Below are positions 16,198 through 24,553 of a DNA stretch of 64,000 nucleotides, piece by piece. The first letter of the stretch is position 1. Every line of letters starts with the position of its first letter. The notes under the pieces were generated by a model. The model was not told the origin of the DNA and made no database searches. It saw only the letters and a list, made by a program, of their open reading frames with translations. The position numbers and the translations under genes were made by a program. Where the stretch lies: the NCBI GenBank assembly GCA_046318115.1, contig JBKCVA010000078.1:1-64000 (forward strand), in the 5' to 3' direction. Origin of the DNA: Aquimonas sp046318115 (lineage in GTDB: Bacteria > Pseudomonadota > Gammaproteobacteria > Xanthomonadales > Xanthomonadaceae).

Positions 16198-16700
16198 GAG
16201 TACACGCCGTACTCGATTCGCCCCAGCAGTTGCTCGACCGCCTGCCGGCCGGGCGCGGTGCGCAGCAGCGCGCGCGGCGCCTGAAAGTCGAGCGCGCGCT
16301 GCGGTGTGGCCAGCCAGCTGTCGGCCGATTCAGCGCTGCCGAGCACTTCGCGAGCCATCTGCACCAGCCGGGTGATTTCCAGCGTGCGCTCGGCGTGTTC
16401 CTCGCTCAAGGCTTGCCGGGGCTGGGCACGGAATCGTTTCAGGCTGGCCTCGCCCAGGCCCACGGCCTGCAGCCGTGCATGGACATCGCCGGGCAGGGCA
16501 TCGATCAGCTGCAGCATGGCCTGCCGAGGTACGCGACGGCCCAGCTGGGCGTGCCGCACCAGGGGTGACTGCGCGAGCGCAGTGAGGGAAGCGTTGGACG
16601 CATCGGCCACGCCGGGCTCGCGCACGCCGCTGCGACGGCTGCTCGTGGCAGATCGGCTGCGTGAAGGCGGGGTGGGTGGATTCCGGGTTCGACTGGGCAC
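16194..16700 (-). CDS. Xre/MbcA/ParS-type antitoxin (DUF2384)
   Basis: This 168-residue protein is the partner of the RES toxin. The C-terminal half carries the DUF2384 toxin-binding domain (SADSWLATPQRALDFQAPRALLRTAPG then EQLLGRIEYGVYS, the typical ending). The middle has a helical Xre-like region (ALSEEHAERTLEITRLVQMAREV). The first 30 residues are Ser/Arg/Pro-rich and not conserved. The GTG start at 16700 has a CAGGAG ribosome site 6 bases upstream. An 8-4-8 palindrome overlaps that site, fitting autoregulation by the antitoxin or the complex. Confidence 0.87.
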   Translation of the reverse strand: MPSRTRNPPTPPSRSRSATSSRRSGVREPGVADASNASLTALAQSPLVRHAQLGRRVPRQAMLQLIDALPGDVHARLQAVGLGEASLKRFRAQPRQALSEEHAERTLEITRLVQMAREVLGSAESADSWLATPQRALDFQAPRALLRTAPGRQAVEQLLGRIEYGVYS

Positions 16701-16710
16701 GCTGGACTCC

Positions 16711-16730
16711 TGATCCGATGTCTCGGATCA
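16711..16730 (-). promoter_or_regulatory. Palindromic operator candidate for RES/Xre pair
   Basis: The perfect inverted repeat TGATCCGA-TGTC-TCGGATCA lies 11 bases upstream of the antitoxin start and touches its ribosome-binding site. Toxin-antitoxin operons of this class are autoregulated by the antitoxin binding palindromes near its promoter. The role here is inferred from position and symmetry. Confidence 0.6.
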
Positions 16731-16921
16731 GACGATACGCCATTGGCTGCGGGATGCAAGGCGGCCATCGCGCGTGCGAGATGCGCAGGGCAGGGTGCCG
16801 CCGACTTCCGGGAATGCCGGTACGCAGTTGACATCCGCTGCATGCACCCTCAGCGGTCACGAAGCCGGGGCCGGCGCGCCCGAGCTAGAATTGCGCGATT
16901 AACTCGAACGAATGTTCCGCG

Positions 16922-17335
16922 ATGGATCAACCCATCCAGACGGTGGCGGCGGTCATCGCCGATGCCAATGGCCGCGTGCTGCGGGTCCGCAAATGCGATA
17001 CCCGGGTCTTCATCCAGCCTGGCGGCAAGCGCGAAGCCCATGAGTCGCCGCTGGCGACGCTGACGCGTGAACTGCGTGAAGAGCTGGGTGTCGAGCTCGT
17101 CGAATCGACAGCTGTTGCGCTGGGCGAGTTCGAGGCCGCTGCGGTGAACGAGTCCGGTCGGCGTGTGCGTGCGATCGCGTATGCAGTGACGATTGCCGGC
17201 GAGCCGCAGGCGCATGCCGAGATCGCCGAGCTGGCCTGGGTCGATCTCTGCGCTCCGACCGTGCCGGTGGCGCCGCTCAGCAGTGAGCATATCCTGCCAG
17301 CCTGGGCCGCAGGCATGCGCGAGGAAGCACGATGA
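16922..17335 (+). CDS. Nudix hydrolase
   Basis: This 137-residue Nudix-fold pyrophosphohydrolase acts on nucleoside diphosphate-linked compounds. The Nudix box matches GX5EX7REUXEEXGU exactly: it begins at Gly35 (GKREAHE) and ends in RELREELGV. The substrate cannot be read from the sequence. The stop overlaps the start of the large 2-oxoglutarate oxygenase by 4 bases (ATGA), so the two are co-translated, which suggests a shared process, possibly nucleic-acid or nucleotide damage handling. That link is inference only. Confidence 0.88.
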   Translation: MDQPIQTVAAVIADANGRVLRVRKCDTRVFIQPGGKREAHESPLATLTRELREELGVELVESTAVALGEFEAAAVNESGRRVRAIAYAVTIAGEPQAHAEIAELAWVDLCAPTVPVAPLSSEHILPAWAAGMREEAR

Positions 17336-19689
17336 GCACGGACACGCTGCGCCAGCTCGCCGCCACGCTTAGGCGCATCGACGCGCCCGGACGCTTTGCG
17401 ACGCATTTCCTGCGGCCGGCGAAAGGTCTGCATATCGAGGTGGACGGCCTCGGCGAGGTGCCTCTGCCAATCGATCCGCTGGTGGCGCGAACGCTGTGCG
17501 AGTCTGCCGAGCTGGCCCTGCACGGCTATCGCGACGAGACGCGCCTGGACACTCGCGTGCGCAACACCTGGGAAATTCCCGCCCGTCGTATCCGCATGGA
17601 CCCGGCCACCTGGCAGCCCATGCTGGACGAGGCGCTACAGCGCATCCACAAGGACCTGGGCCTGCCCGATTCGAGCCAGCTGCAGGCGGATCTGCACAAC
17701 CTGCTGGTCTACGAGCCGGGTCAGTTCTTCGCCCGCCACCAGGATTCGGAGAAGTCCGACGGCATGCTGGCGACCCTGGTGGTGACTCTGCCTTCCAGGT
17801 TCACCGGCGGTCGTTTCGTTATCGAACATCAGGGCGAGAGCCTTCGCGTCGGCGGCTCGGCCAGCCAGCTCGGATTCACCGCCTTCTTCGCGGACTGCGC
17901 GCACGAAGCCCAGGCGGTCAAGTCGGGCTACCGGGTGGTGCTGACCTACAACCTGAGGCTGACTGCGGGAGAGCAGGGCGCCTCAGTGAGCGCGCCAGAT
18001 GCCGCGGCAAAGCCTCTCGTTCGCGAGCTGCGGCGCTACTTCAACACCGTGGTGCCCCCGCGCTGGGACTGGGAGTCGCCTGCCGTACCGCCCGATCGCC
18101 TGGTCTATCTGCTCGATCACCAGTACACGCAGCGCGGCCTGGGCTGGGCCCGACTCAAGAACGTCGACGCCGCGCGCGTGGCCGCGCTGCGCGACGCGGC
18201 TGAAGCCCTGGACTGCGAGTGCATCCTCGCGCTGGCCGATGTGCATGAGGTCTGGAGTTGCGAGGTGGGCCCGGGACGCAGCCCTTGGGATCGCGACGAC
18301 GATTTCGACGCAGACGACGACGCAGACGATGATCCCGCGCTGGCTTCGGACATGCGGCTGGGCGAGCTCATCGACGACGACATCGAACTGCGCCATGGGC
18401 TGGCAGCGGACGGCAGCGAAGCGGACGTGATGGGCGCGCGTGTCGACAGCCGCGAGCTGTGCCTCACCCGCGCCACCCGCGAGTGCGAGCCCTTCGAGTC
18501 CGAGTACGAAGGCTTCATGGGCAACTATGGCAACACGCTGGACCGCTGGTACCACCGTGCCGCCGTGGTGATCTGGCCGCGTGCCCGCGCTTTCGAGCTG
18601 CGCGCCAGAACCTCACCGCTATGGGCCTTGCAGCAGGTCGACGCCCGGCTCGTGTCGGAGGGCGCGGATGCGGCGGTGCATCTCGTCGAACGCGTGCTCC
18701 CGTTCTGGAAACAGTTGCCGACCGACGACCCCGTTCTGGGAGGTCTGGCGGTGAGCGTGGCGCGCCGCTTGGAGCACGTGGGGCTGGCCCTGGACCTGCT
18801 GGGCCCGCTGCAACCCGCATGCATGCCGGCCGGCGCCGCCGAGGATTTCGCAGGCTTGCTGACGTGCTACGGGCTTCGCTGGTGCGAGGATCTTCTGGCC
18901 CAGTGGCGTGGTGAACGCGGTTGGCGGCGCGCCGGGATCGAGCAGCACCGAGCATGGATTGCCGACGCGCTGCCCGCGTTCTGCACGGCCTGCTGTGCGG
19001 CCGAGCCGCCGCAAGGTCGTCGTCTGGCGGAGGCCTTGCTGACGGAGCAGTGGGCGTGGCTGCAGCAGTGCCTGCGCGACGACCTGCGGCCCGAGCGCGT
19101 TCCCGCGCGTGATCGCGCCCAGCGCGTGCAAGGGTTCTGCGCGCCTTTGCTCGGCCTGATCGAAGCAGGCGAGATCGTGGGGGCGTCGACAACACTGCAG
19201 GCGATTGACGACCTGCTCATTCGCAGTGAGGTCGCGCTCTCGCCGGAGGCCCTGATCCTGCTGCTGCGGGAGGCAGTGAAGGATGCTCAGCGCGCGCGCC
19301 GGGTACAGGCGCGCCTGCGGACTTTGATGAACCATGCGAGGCAGTTGCTCGAACAGCGTCTCGCCCAGCCCGAGCGCGCGGTCGATGACTGGTCGATCGT
19401 GGTTCGACTGGGATGCACGTGCAGCGAGTGCGAGGTGTTGCAGCAGTTTCTGGCGGCAACGGCAGAGCGGACACGCACCTGGCCCTTGGCGACTCAGGGT
19501 CGCGAGCATGTGGCGAGAACGATCGCCCACCATGACCTGCCGGTGACCTGCACCACCGTGCGCAAGGGAAGCCCATACAAGCTGGTATTGGAGAAGTCCC
19601 AGGCGCTGTTCCAGCGTGAGGCTCTGGATCGCCAGCGTTGGGCTCGGGATCTGGACGGGTTGAAGGGCGTGGCCAGTCAGTTGGATTGA
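17332..19689 (+). CDS. Large 2-oxoglutarate/Fe(II) oxygenase of unknown substrate
   Basis: This 785-residue protein carries a prolyl-4-hydroxylase-type double-stranded beta-helix at about residues 100-210. The iron ligands appear as His136 and Asp138 (FFARHQDSEKSDG) and His191 (ADCAHEAQAV), and Arg201 (SGYRVVLTYNL) would bind the 2-oxoglutarate carboxylate. The remaining 570 residues match no domain I recognise. They include an Asp-rich segment at about residues 322-336 and a CTCSEC cysteine cluster near residue 700. The target could be a protein or a nucleic acid. The gene is coupled to a Nudix hydrolase upstream. Codon use resembles its neighbours, so recent transfer is not obvious. Confidence 0.75.
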   Translation: MSTDTLRQLAATLRRIDAPGRFATHFLRPAKGLHIEVDGLGEVPLPIDPLVARTLCESAELALHGYRDETRLDTRVRNTWEIPARRIRMDPATWQPMLDEALQRIHKDLGLPDSSQLQADLHNLLVYEPGQFFARHQDSEKSDGMLATLVVTLPSRFTGGRFVIEHQGESLRVGGSASQLGFTAFFADCAHEAQAVKSGYRVVLTYNLRLTAGEQGASVSAPDAAAKPLVRELRRYFNTVVPPRWDWESPAVPPDRLVYLLDHQYTQRGLGWARLKNVDAARVAALRDAAEALDCECILALADVHEVWSCEVGPGRSPWDRDDDFDADDDADDDPALASDMRLGELIDDDIELRHGLAADGSEADVMGARVDSRELCLTRATRECEPFESEYEGFMGNYGNTLDRWYHRAAVVIWPRARAFELRARTSPLWALQQVDARLVSEGADAAVHLVERVLPFWKQLPTDDPVLGGLAVSVARRLEHVGLALDLLGPLQPACMPAGAAEDFAGLLTCYGLRWCEDLLAQWRGERGWRRAGIEQHRAWIADALPAFCTACCAAEPPQGRRLAEALLTEQWAWLQQCLRDDLRPERVPARDRAQRVQGFCAPLLGLIEAGEIVGASTTLQAIDDLLIRSEVALSPEALILLLREAVKDAQRARRVQARLRTLMNHARQLLEQRLAQPERAVDDWSIVVRLGCTCSECEVLQQFLAATAERTRTWPLATQGREHVARTIAHHDLPVTCTTVRKGSPYKLVLEKSQALFQREALDRQRWARDLDGLKGVASQLD

Positions 19690-20011
19690 GGCGTCCGCGC
19701 AGTCAAGGCTGGGCGACTCGCTGTTGAGCGCTTCCCGGCGCTTCCCGGCGCTGCGCCGCGATGCAGGCGTTCTCGGGGAGGCTGGGCCTCGTCATCCCCG
19801 CGGAGGCGGGGATCCAGGACTCGTGCGATTGCGTCAAGCGACACTGGGCCCCCGCCTACGCGGGGGCGACGATCGATGGGGTCGCAATCGTTCTGTTTCT
19901 TAAGGGCCTCCCAGCCCCGTTTCGCGTGCCAGGTGTTCTCGGGAGAACGGCCTCCGGTGCTTCTGCATCTTGAGAGATCTGGTTGCAAGCCGAGATGAGC
20001 TTCGGTTGTCT
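19690..20011. other. Convergent intergenic region with dispersed repeat
   Basis: No gene is seen in these 322 bases between two convergent genes. They contain the direct repeat CGCTTCCCGG twice near 19731-19750 and a paired-hairpin repeat at 19790-19871. CAGGYGTTCTCGGG occurs on both sides (about 19763 and 19930), which could mark the edges of a small inserted element. Confidence 0.55.
19790..19871. repeat. Paired-hairpin dispersed repeat (REP/BIME-like)
   Basis: Two hairpins face each other. ATCCCCGC-GGAG-GCGGGGAT is at 19794-19813 and CCCCCGC-CTAC-GCGGGGG is at 19849-19866, within a CGTCATCCCC...GGGGGCGACG frame. This format is common between convergent genes in xanthomonads and other proteobacteria. 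It may act as a bidirectional transcript end or be a non-autonomous REP element. Confidence 0.75.
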
Positions 20012-20605
20012 CTATCGACGCCAGACCAGGCAGCGATTGTTCGCTGGCATCGCGATATCGGCGCTGAGTGCGAAGCCCTGCGCGCGGGCCAGCGCGTCGA
20101 CCGCTTCGAAGTCCCGGATGCCGCGCTTCGGATCGTCCGCACGCAGCTGTGCGTCGAAGGCGGCATTGCTCTCGCTGGTGAAGCGGCCGCCGTAGTTGAA
20201 GGGGCCATAGACGATCAGCGTCGACTTGGGTTCCAAGACTTCGCCAAGCAAGGCGAACAATCGCTCGACCTCGCTCCAGCCCATGATGTGCACGGTGTTG
20301 GCGGTGTAAGCGGCGTCGAAGCGAAGCACGGGCCAGAGCTCATGGCGCGCCACGTCCAACTCGAAGGGCGCGGGCAGGTTGGGCAGGGCGGCTTGGGCGA
20401 TGCGGGCGGTCAGCCCCGGCAGGCAGTCGACACGGTCGCTGCTTTGCCAGTGCAGATGCGGCAGATGCGCCGCGAAAAACTCGGCGTGCTGGCCGGTGCC
20501 GCCGCCGATTTCCAGCACCCGCGCCGGCGTGGCGAGGTGCGTGCGCAACGCCGCAATGATCGGTTCGCGGTTGCGCTCGCAGGCGGGGGAGAAGGGCAGG
20601 TCCAA
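20012..20605 (-). CDS. DUF938 SAM-dependent methyltransferase-like protein
   Basis: This 197-residue protein belongs to the DUF938 family. The SAM-binding glycine motif is VLEIGGGTGQHAEFFA (about residues 29-44). Family landmarks include the N-terminal FSPACERNREPI, the central AYTANTVHIMGWSEVERLFA and VYGPFNYGGRFTSESN, and a terminal NRCLVWRR. The substrate is unknown. The start is TTG at 20605, just after the TraB-like gene stop, with no ATG nearby. It is the last gene of a minus-strand run that begins with the small secreted protein and aguA. Confidence 0.82.
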   Translation of the reverse strand: MDLPFSPACERNREPIIAALRTHLATPARVLEIGGGTGQHAEFFAAHLPHLHWQSSDRVDCLPGLTARIAQAALPNLPAPFELDVARHELWPVLRFDAAYTANTVHIMGWSEVERLFALLGEVLEPKSTLIVYGPFNYGGRFTSESNAAFDAQLRADDPKRGIRDFEAVDALARAQGFALSADIAMPANNRCLVWRR

Positions 20606-20615
20606 GCGCGTCGGC

Positions 20616-21857
20616 CTAGCCGGCAGAAAGCGTCTTGAACATCAGCCAGCCCGCCGTGTAGAAGCCGAGCGCCGTGCCCATGTTGGTCAGGAAGAAGTTC
20701 AGCAGGGTGCGCGAGACGCGATTGCGGAACCAGCCCGCAGTGCTGGTGACATCGCGATGCAGATGCCCGAAGTCGGCGACCGTGGGCTTGCGGATCCAGG
20801 CTTCGATCAGCGCACTGACCATGCCCGAGGCCAGGGCCGGGTGCAGGGGCGTGACGGGTGACACCGCGAATGCGCCGAGGATCGAGAGCGGATGTCCGCC
20901 GGCCAGCAGGCAGCCGATCGCACCACCGGTGCCGGTGATCAGCACCCACTGCAACAGGAGGTCCTTACCGACGTCGAGGCCTTGGCTGAAGCCGTAGATG
21001 AAGCCACCCACGACCACGACCGCAAGGGCGAGGGTGATCCAGGTGCCCCAGTTCTTGGGTGGGGGCAGCTGGCGCAGGCTTTCGCGCAGTGCGCCCGGCT
21101 CGCGGGTGTCTTCGGCCAGATGCTGGGCGAGTCCGGCGAGATGGCCGGCGCCGATCACCACCAGCACGCGCTCGGCCGACGGGTGCCGTGCAGCCTCCTG
21201 GCGCAGGGCTGCGGCCATGTACTGGTCGCGCTCGGCGATCAGGGCGCGGTAGAGCGGTTCGCGGTTCTTGGCGAACTCGCCGAAGGTCGACTCCAGCAAG
21301 TCGCCCTGCTTGAGCTTCTCGATCTCGTCTTCTTCAACGTTCTCGCTGACCAGCAGGCTGGCGGCCAGTCCGCTCATCATCATCAGCCGCTGCCAGAAGC
21401 CGACCGCGGCCGAGGTGCGCTTCAGCGTGGTGCTGACGTCGCGATCAACGCGCCAGACCGGCAGCCGCAGACGATCGCCTTCTTCGATGGCGGCCCGCAT
21501 TTCCGCACCCGGCTCGACCCCCAGCTGTTCGGCGAGACGCCGCTGGTAGGCGGACAGCGCAAGGTTGGCGGCGACGAAGCCGACCTTGCCTTCCTTGATG
21601 ACGCGGAACAGATCGAGCTTGGCCAGTGCATCCGGGTTGCGCATCGACTGGTAGCGCGGCTCGCACAGCTCGACCGCAATCGCATCGAAACGCTGCTGCG
21701 CGGCCAGCGCGCGCACGGCGTCCACGCTGGCCTGCGAGACATGCGCCGTACCCAGCAAGGTGTAGAACACACCGTCGCGCTCGATCTCCAGGATCGGCTG
21801 TCCGGCCAGCGGGTCGTGCACCGCCTCGCTGGAAACGTCCGGCAGGGCCTCAGTCAC
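20616..21857 (-). CDS. TraB/PrgY-like membrane protein
   Basis: This 413-residue protein belongs to the TraB family (pheromone-shutdown/GumN-like superfamily). The soluble N-terminal domain has the family motifs LLGTAHVSQASV and VELCEPRY near the start and VVIGAGHLAGL near residue 240. These are Glu and His positions also seen in Tiki-like metalloproteases. Three to four hydrophobic segments follow (about residues 275-295, 303-322, 330-350, 392-410). The cellular role in bacteria without pheromone conjugation is unknown. The GTG start overlaps the end of aguB by 8 bases, so it is co-translated with polyamine genes, an association without an obvious explanation. Confidence 0.82.
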   Translation of the reverse strand: MTEALPDVSSEAVHDPLAGQPILEIERDGVFYTLLGTAHVSQASVDAVRALAAQQRFDAIAVELCEPRYQSMRNPDALAKLDLFRVIKEGKVGFVAANLALSAYQRRLAEQLGVEPGAEMRAAIEEGDRLRLPVWRVDRDVSTTLKRTSAAVGFWQRLMMMSGLAASLLVSENVEEDEIEKLKQGDLLESTFGEFAKNREPLYRALIAERDQYMAAALRQEAARHPSAERVLVVIGAGHLAGLAQHLAEDTREPGALRESLRQLPPPKNWGTWITLALAVVVVGGFIYGFSQGLDVGKDLLLQWVLITGTGGAIGCLLAGGHPLSILGAFAVSPVTPLHPALASGMVSALIEAWIRKPTVADFGHLHRDVTSTAGWFRNRVSRTLLNFFLTNMGTALGFYTAGWLMFKTLSAG

Positions 21858-22749
21858 GGTAGCGCTTCAGCAGGTCGGCGTAGGCGTCGATGCGACGGTC
21901 GCGCAGGAAGGGCCAGATCCGGCGCACGGCTTCCGAGCGTTTCAGGTCCACATCGGCCAGCAGCAATGCATCGCTGTCGATATCGGCTTCAGCGAGGATC
22001 TCGCCCTGCGGGCCGAGCACGATCGAGCTGCCCCAGAAGCGGATGCCGCTGCCGCCGGTGGGCGAGGGCTCGAAGCCCGTGCGGTTGCAGCTCAGCACCG
22101 GCAGACCGTTGGCGACCGCGTGGCCGCGATGCGAGAGGATCCAGGCCATGCGCTGGCGATCCTGCTCGTCCTGCGGATCGTTCGGATCCCAGCCGATCGC
22201 GGTCGGATACAGCAGCAGCTCGGCGCCGGCCAGCGCCATCAGGCGCGCCGCTTCGGGATACCACTGGTCCCAGCAGACCAGCACGCCGAGGCGACCGACC
22301 GAGGTGTCGATCGGCTCGAAACCCAGGTCGCCCGGCGTGAAGTAGAACTTCTCGAGAAAGCCGGGATCGTCCGGGATGTGCATCTTGCGGTACTTGCCGG
22401 CGATGCGGCCGTCGGCTTCGAACACCACCGCGGTGTTGTGGTACAGGCCGGCGGCGCGGCGCTCGAACAGCGAAGACACGATCACCAGGCCGTGCCGCTT
22501 GGCGAGCGCTCCCAGGCGCTCGGTGCTGGGGCCGGGGATGGGCTCGGCGCGGTCGAACTCGTCCACGCTCTCGTGCTGGCAGAAGTAGGCACCGTTGTGC
22601 AGCTCCTGCAGCAGCACCAGTTGGGCACCGGCAGCAGCGGCTTCGGCCATGCGCCCTTCAATGCGGGTGAGGTTGGCTTCGACGGAGCCGCGGTCGCGGT
22701 CCTGGATCAGGGCGACGCGAAGCGTGCCGCGCGGGTCAGACTTGCTCAT
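21850..22749 (-). CDS. aguB: N-carbamoylputrescine amidase
   Basis: This 299-residue nitrilase-superfamily enzyme converts N-carbamoylputrescine to putrescine, CO2 and ammonia. The catalytic triad is clear: Glu49 (LLQELHNG), Lys122 (YRKMHIPDDPGF) and Cys159 (LVCWDQWYPE). The motifs YHNTAVV, EKFYFTPGD and LLLYPTAIGWDP are characteristic of AguB over other nitrilases. The ATG start overlaps aguA by 14 bases. Together the two enzymes make putrescine from agmatine without urea release. Confidence 0.95.
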   Translation of the reverse strand: MSKSDPRGTLRVALIQDRDRGSVEANLTRIEGRMAEAAAAGAQLVLLQELHNGAYFCQHESVDEFDRAEPIPGPSTERLGALAKRHGLVIVSSLFERRAAGLYHNTAVVFEADGRIAGKYRKMHIPDDPGFLEKFYFTPGDLGFEPIDTSVGRLGVLVCWDQWYPEAARLMALAGAELLLYPTAIGWDPNDPQDEQDRQRMAWILSHRGHAVANGLPVLSCNRTGFEPSPTGGSGIRFWGSSIVLGPQGEILAEADIDSDALLLADVDLKRSEAVRRIWPFLRDRRIDAYADLLKRYRD

Positions 22750-23782
22750 TCAGCACTCCTCGCGGCAGCTGCATGGTGATGCAGTGCAGGCTGCCGTTCT
22801 GCCAGATCAGCGGTCGACAGGGCAGGGCGATGATCTCGCGCTCGGGAAAAGCGCGCGCCAGCACGGCCTGGGCTTCTGCATCGGCCGGGTCGCCATAGGC
22901 CGGCATCAGCACCGCGCCGTTGATGATCAGAAAGTTGGCGTACGACGCCGCCAACCGACGGCCTTCGTCCAGGATCGGCTGCGCCCAGGGCAGGACGAAC
23001 ACTTCATACGGCTCGCCGTTCGACTGGCGCAGCGCGGCGATTTCCTGGCCCATCGCTGCGAGTTCATCGAAGTGGCTGTCGCTGGGATCGCTGCAGCCTT
23101 GGTAGACGATGCCCGAGGGGCTCGCGAAGCGGGCCAGGGTGTCGATGTGGGCGTCGGTGTCGTCGCCCTCCAGATAGCCGTGGTCCAGCCACAGCACGCG
23201 GTCCTGGCGCAGCTCGCGACACAGCAGCTCGGTCACTTCGGCGCGCGAGCGGTCGGGATGGCGCTCGCTCAAGCAGTGCCAGGTCGACAGCAGGGTGCCG
23301 GCGCCGTCGGTTTCGATGCCGCCGCCTTCCAGTGCGAAGTCGATGCGCCGTCGGCGAGCGTGGGCTGCGAACACGCCGGCGGAGAACAGCTGCTCGACCA
23401 GACGATCGTCGGCGCTGGCCTCGAACTTGCCGCCCCAGCCGGTGAAGCGGAAATCCAACAGCTCGAAGCCCTGCGGCGTGCGCAGGCTGATCGGGCCGGA
23501 GTCGCGCAGCCAGGTATCGTCGTACTCGACCTCGACGCAGCGCACCCGCGACAGATCCACGCCGCGCGCAGCCAGCAGGCTGTGCAGGCGCGCTTCGAGT
23601 GCGGCATCGCGCACGCAGATCACGAGCGGCTGGAAGCGGGTGATGGCTGCCGCCAGCTCGACATAGGTGCCCTCGACCTCGGCGAGGCGCGGAGCCCAGT
23701 CGGTGTCTGTGTTCGGCCACGCGATCAACACCGCGGACTGGTCTTCCCACTCCGCGGGGAAACGCGCTGCAGCCTGGTTCAT
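22736..23782 (-). CDS. aguA: Agmatine deiminase
   Basis: This 348-residue enzyme of the peptidylarginine-deiminase fold hydrolyses agmatine to N-carbamoylputrescine and ammonia. Signature segments are PAEWEDQSAVLIAWP at the N-terminus, YDDTWLRDSGP, FTGWGGKF, LEGGGIETDG and the catalytic Cys334 in NGSLHCITMQLP. The ATG at 23782 gives the normal N-terminus and overlaps the upstream small gene by 4 bases (ATGA). A longer open frame upstream is not used. The gene belongs to a five-gene minus-strand run ending at DUF938. Confidence 0.95.
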   Translation of the reverse strand: MNQAAARFPAEWEDQSAVLIAWPNTDTDWAPRLAEVEGTYVELAAAITRFQPLVICVRDAALEARLHSLLAARGVDLSRVRCVEVEYDDTWLRDSGPISLRTPQGFELLDFRFTGWGGKFEASADDRLVEQLFSAGVFAAHARRRRIDFALEGGGIETDGAGTLLSTWHCLSERHPDRSRAEVTELLCRELRQDRVLWLDHGYLEGDDTDAHIDTLARFASPSGIVYQGCSDPSDSHFDELAAMGQEIAALRQSNGEPYEVFVLPWAQPILDEGRRLAASYANFLIINGAVLMPAYGDPADAEAQAVLARAFPEREIIALPCRPLIWQNGSLHCITMQLPRGVLNEQV

Positions 23783-24147
23783 CCGTTCGGTTGTTCCTTG
23801 CGAATCGGGCCCTTCTCGTTCGGGCCGGCGCGATTGACCACGGCGTTGACCACGTGGCTGTGCTCGAAATAGACCGTGAACTCGGGGTAGGTCCAGCGGG
23901 TGATCGGGGGCTGCTGCGGGCTGCCACCGCCCACCGGGGCGTGCTTGGTGGTCGGGGCGCCGAACTGCGCCTCCACCTGGTTCATCAGCAGGCCGCGACG
24001 CGGCAGGTTGGCGCTGCTGTGGGTGCGTTCGACCCGGTCGATCAGCAGGACGTCGCCCTCGATCACGCGCTGGCTGCTTTCCTGCGCCGTGGCGACTCCG
24101 TGGGACAGGGCGAAACAGACAGCAAGACAGCCGAGACTGCGCAACAT
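23779..24147 (-). CDS. Small secreted protein upstream of aguA
   Basis: This 122-residue protein has a clear signal peptide (SLGCLAVCFALSHGVATA, cleavage expected near residue 21). The mature part has a segment GLLMNQVEAQFGAPTTKH, resembling the short helix-turn of SmpA/OmlA-type beta-lactamase-inhibitor-like folds, followed by strands (TRWTYPEFTVYFEHSHVVNAVV). I do not recognise a named family with certainty. The ATG at 24147 has a GGAGA ribosome site just upstream. Its stop overlaps the aguA start by 4 bases, making it the probable first gene of the agmatine operon; a role there is not evident. Confidence 0.7.
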   Translation of the reverse strand: MLRSLGCLAVCFALSHGVATAQESSQRVIEGDVLLIDRVERTHSSANLPRRGLLMNQVEAQFGAPTTKHAPVGGGSPQQPPITRWTYPEFTVYFEHSHVVNAVVNRAGPNEKGPIRKEQPNG

Positions 24148-24342
24148 GGTTGATTCTCCGTCGAAGGTGGCGGACTCCCCGCTCGGATTGTAGGCCCAGA
24201 GGCACGCGCCGGCCATGCGCGGATGCTCGGGCGTCACGATCCTGGGCCTTTGCGGGTGCCTGGCCCGGTTGAGGAGCCACCGGCACTGGCATCGTTGGGT
24301 GTCTGCAGGCGCCTTTGGCTTCGCGTGACGCCAGAAAGCAGA

Positions 24343-24362
24343 AGGCCGCCCTGGGGCGGCCT
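24343..24362 (-). terminator. Intrinsic terminator after rpmJ
   Basis: The near-perfect stem AGGCCGCCC/GGGCGGCCT with a very short loop is followed on the minus strand by the T-rich run TTCTGCTTTCT. It lies 30 bases beyond the rpmJ stop. Confidence 0.75.
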
Positions 24363-24391
24363 CTTGCCTCGACTTCAGCGGCGGTCAGTGC

Positions 24392-24517
24392 TCAGCGCTG
24401 GCGGGCCTTGAAGCGGGGGTTGCTCTTGCAGATCACGAAGACCTTGCCGCGGCGACGCACGACCTTGCAGTCGCGGTGGCGGGTCTTGGCCGACTTGAGG
24501 GAGTTCAGGACTTTCAT
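24392..24517 (-). CDS. rpmJ: 50S ribosomal protein L36, type B (YkgO-like)
   Basis: This 41-residue ribosomal protein begins MKVLNSLKSAKTRH and ends SNPRFKARQR, very close to E. coli YkgO, the zinc-independent paralogue of L36. The four zinc ligands of classical L36 are not all present: only two cysteines, in RDCKVV and VICKSN, remain. In many xanthomonads this is the only L36. It is a single-gene unit with its own promoter at 24554-24582 and a terminator at 24343-24362. Confidence 0.95.
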   Translation of the reverse strand: MKVLNSLKSAKTRHRDCKVVRRRGKVFVICKSNPRFKARQR

Positions 24518-24553
24518 GGGTTGAGCCTTGGAAAGGAGCGCGTCAAACGCCGT

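Noticed and set aside
23783..24292. Longer N-terminus for agmatine deiminase
   Set aside because: The added residues are not family-like and overlap the small secreted protein gene. ATG 23782 gives the normal start and a 4-base overlap.
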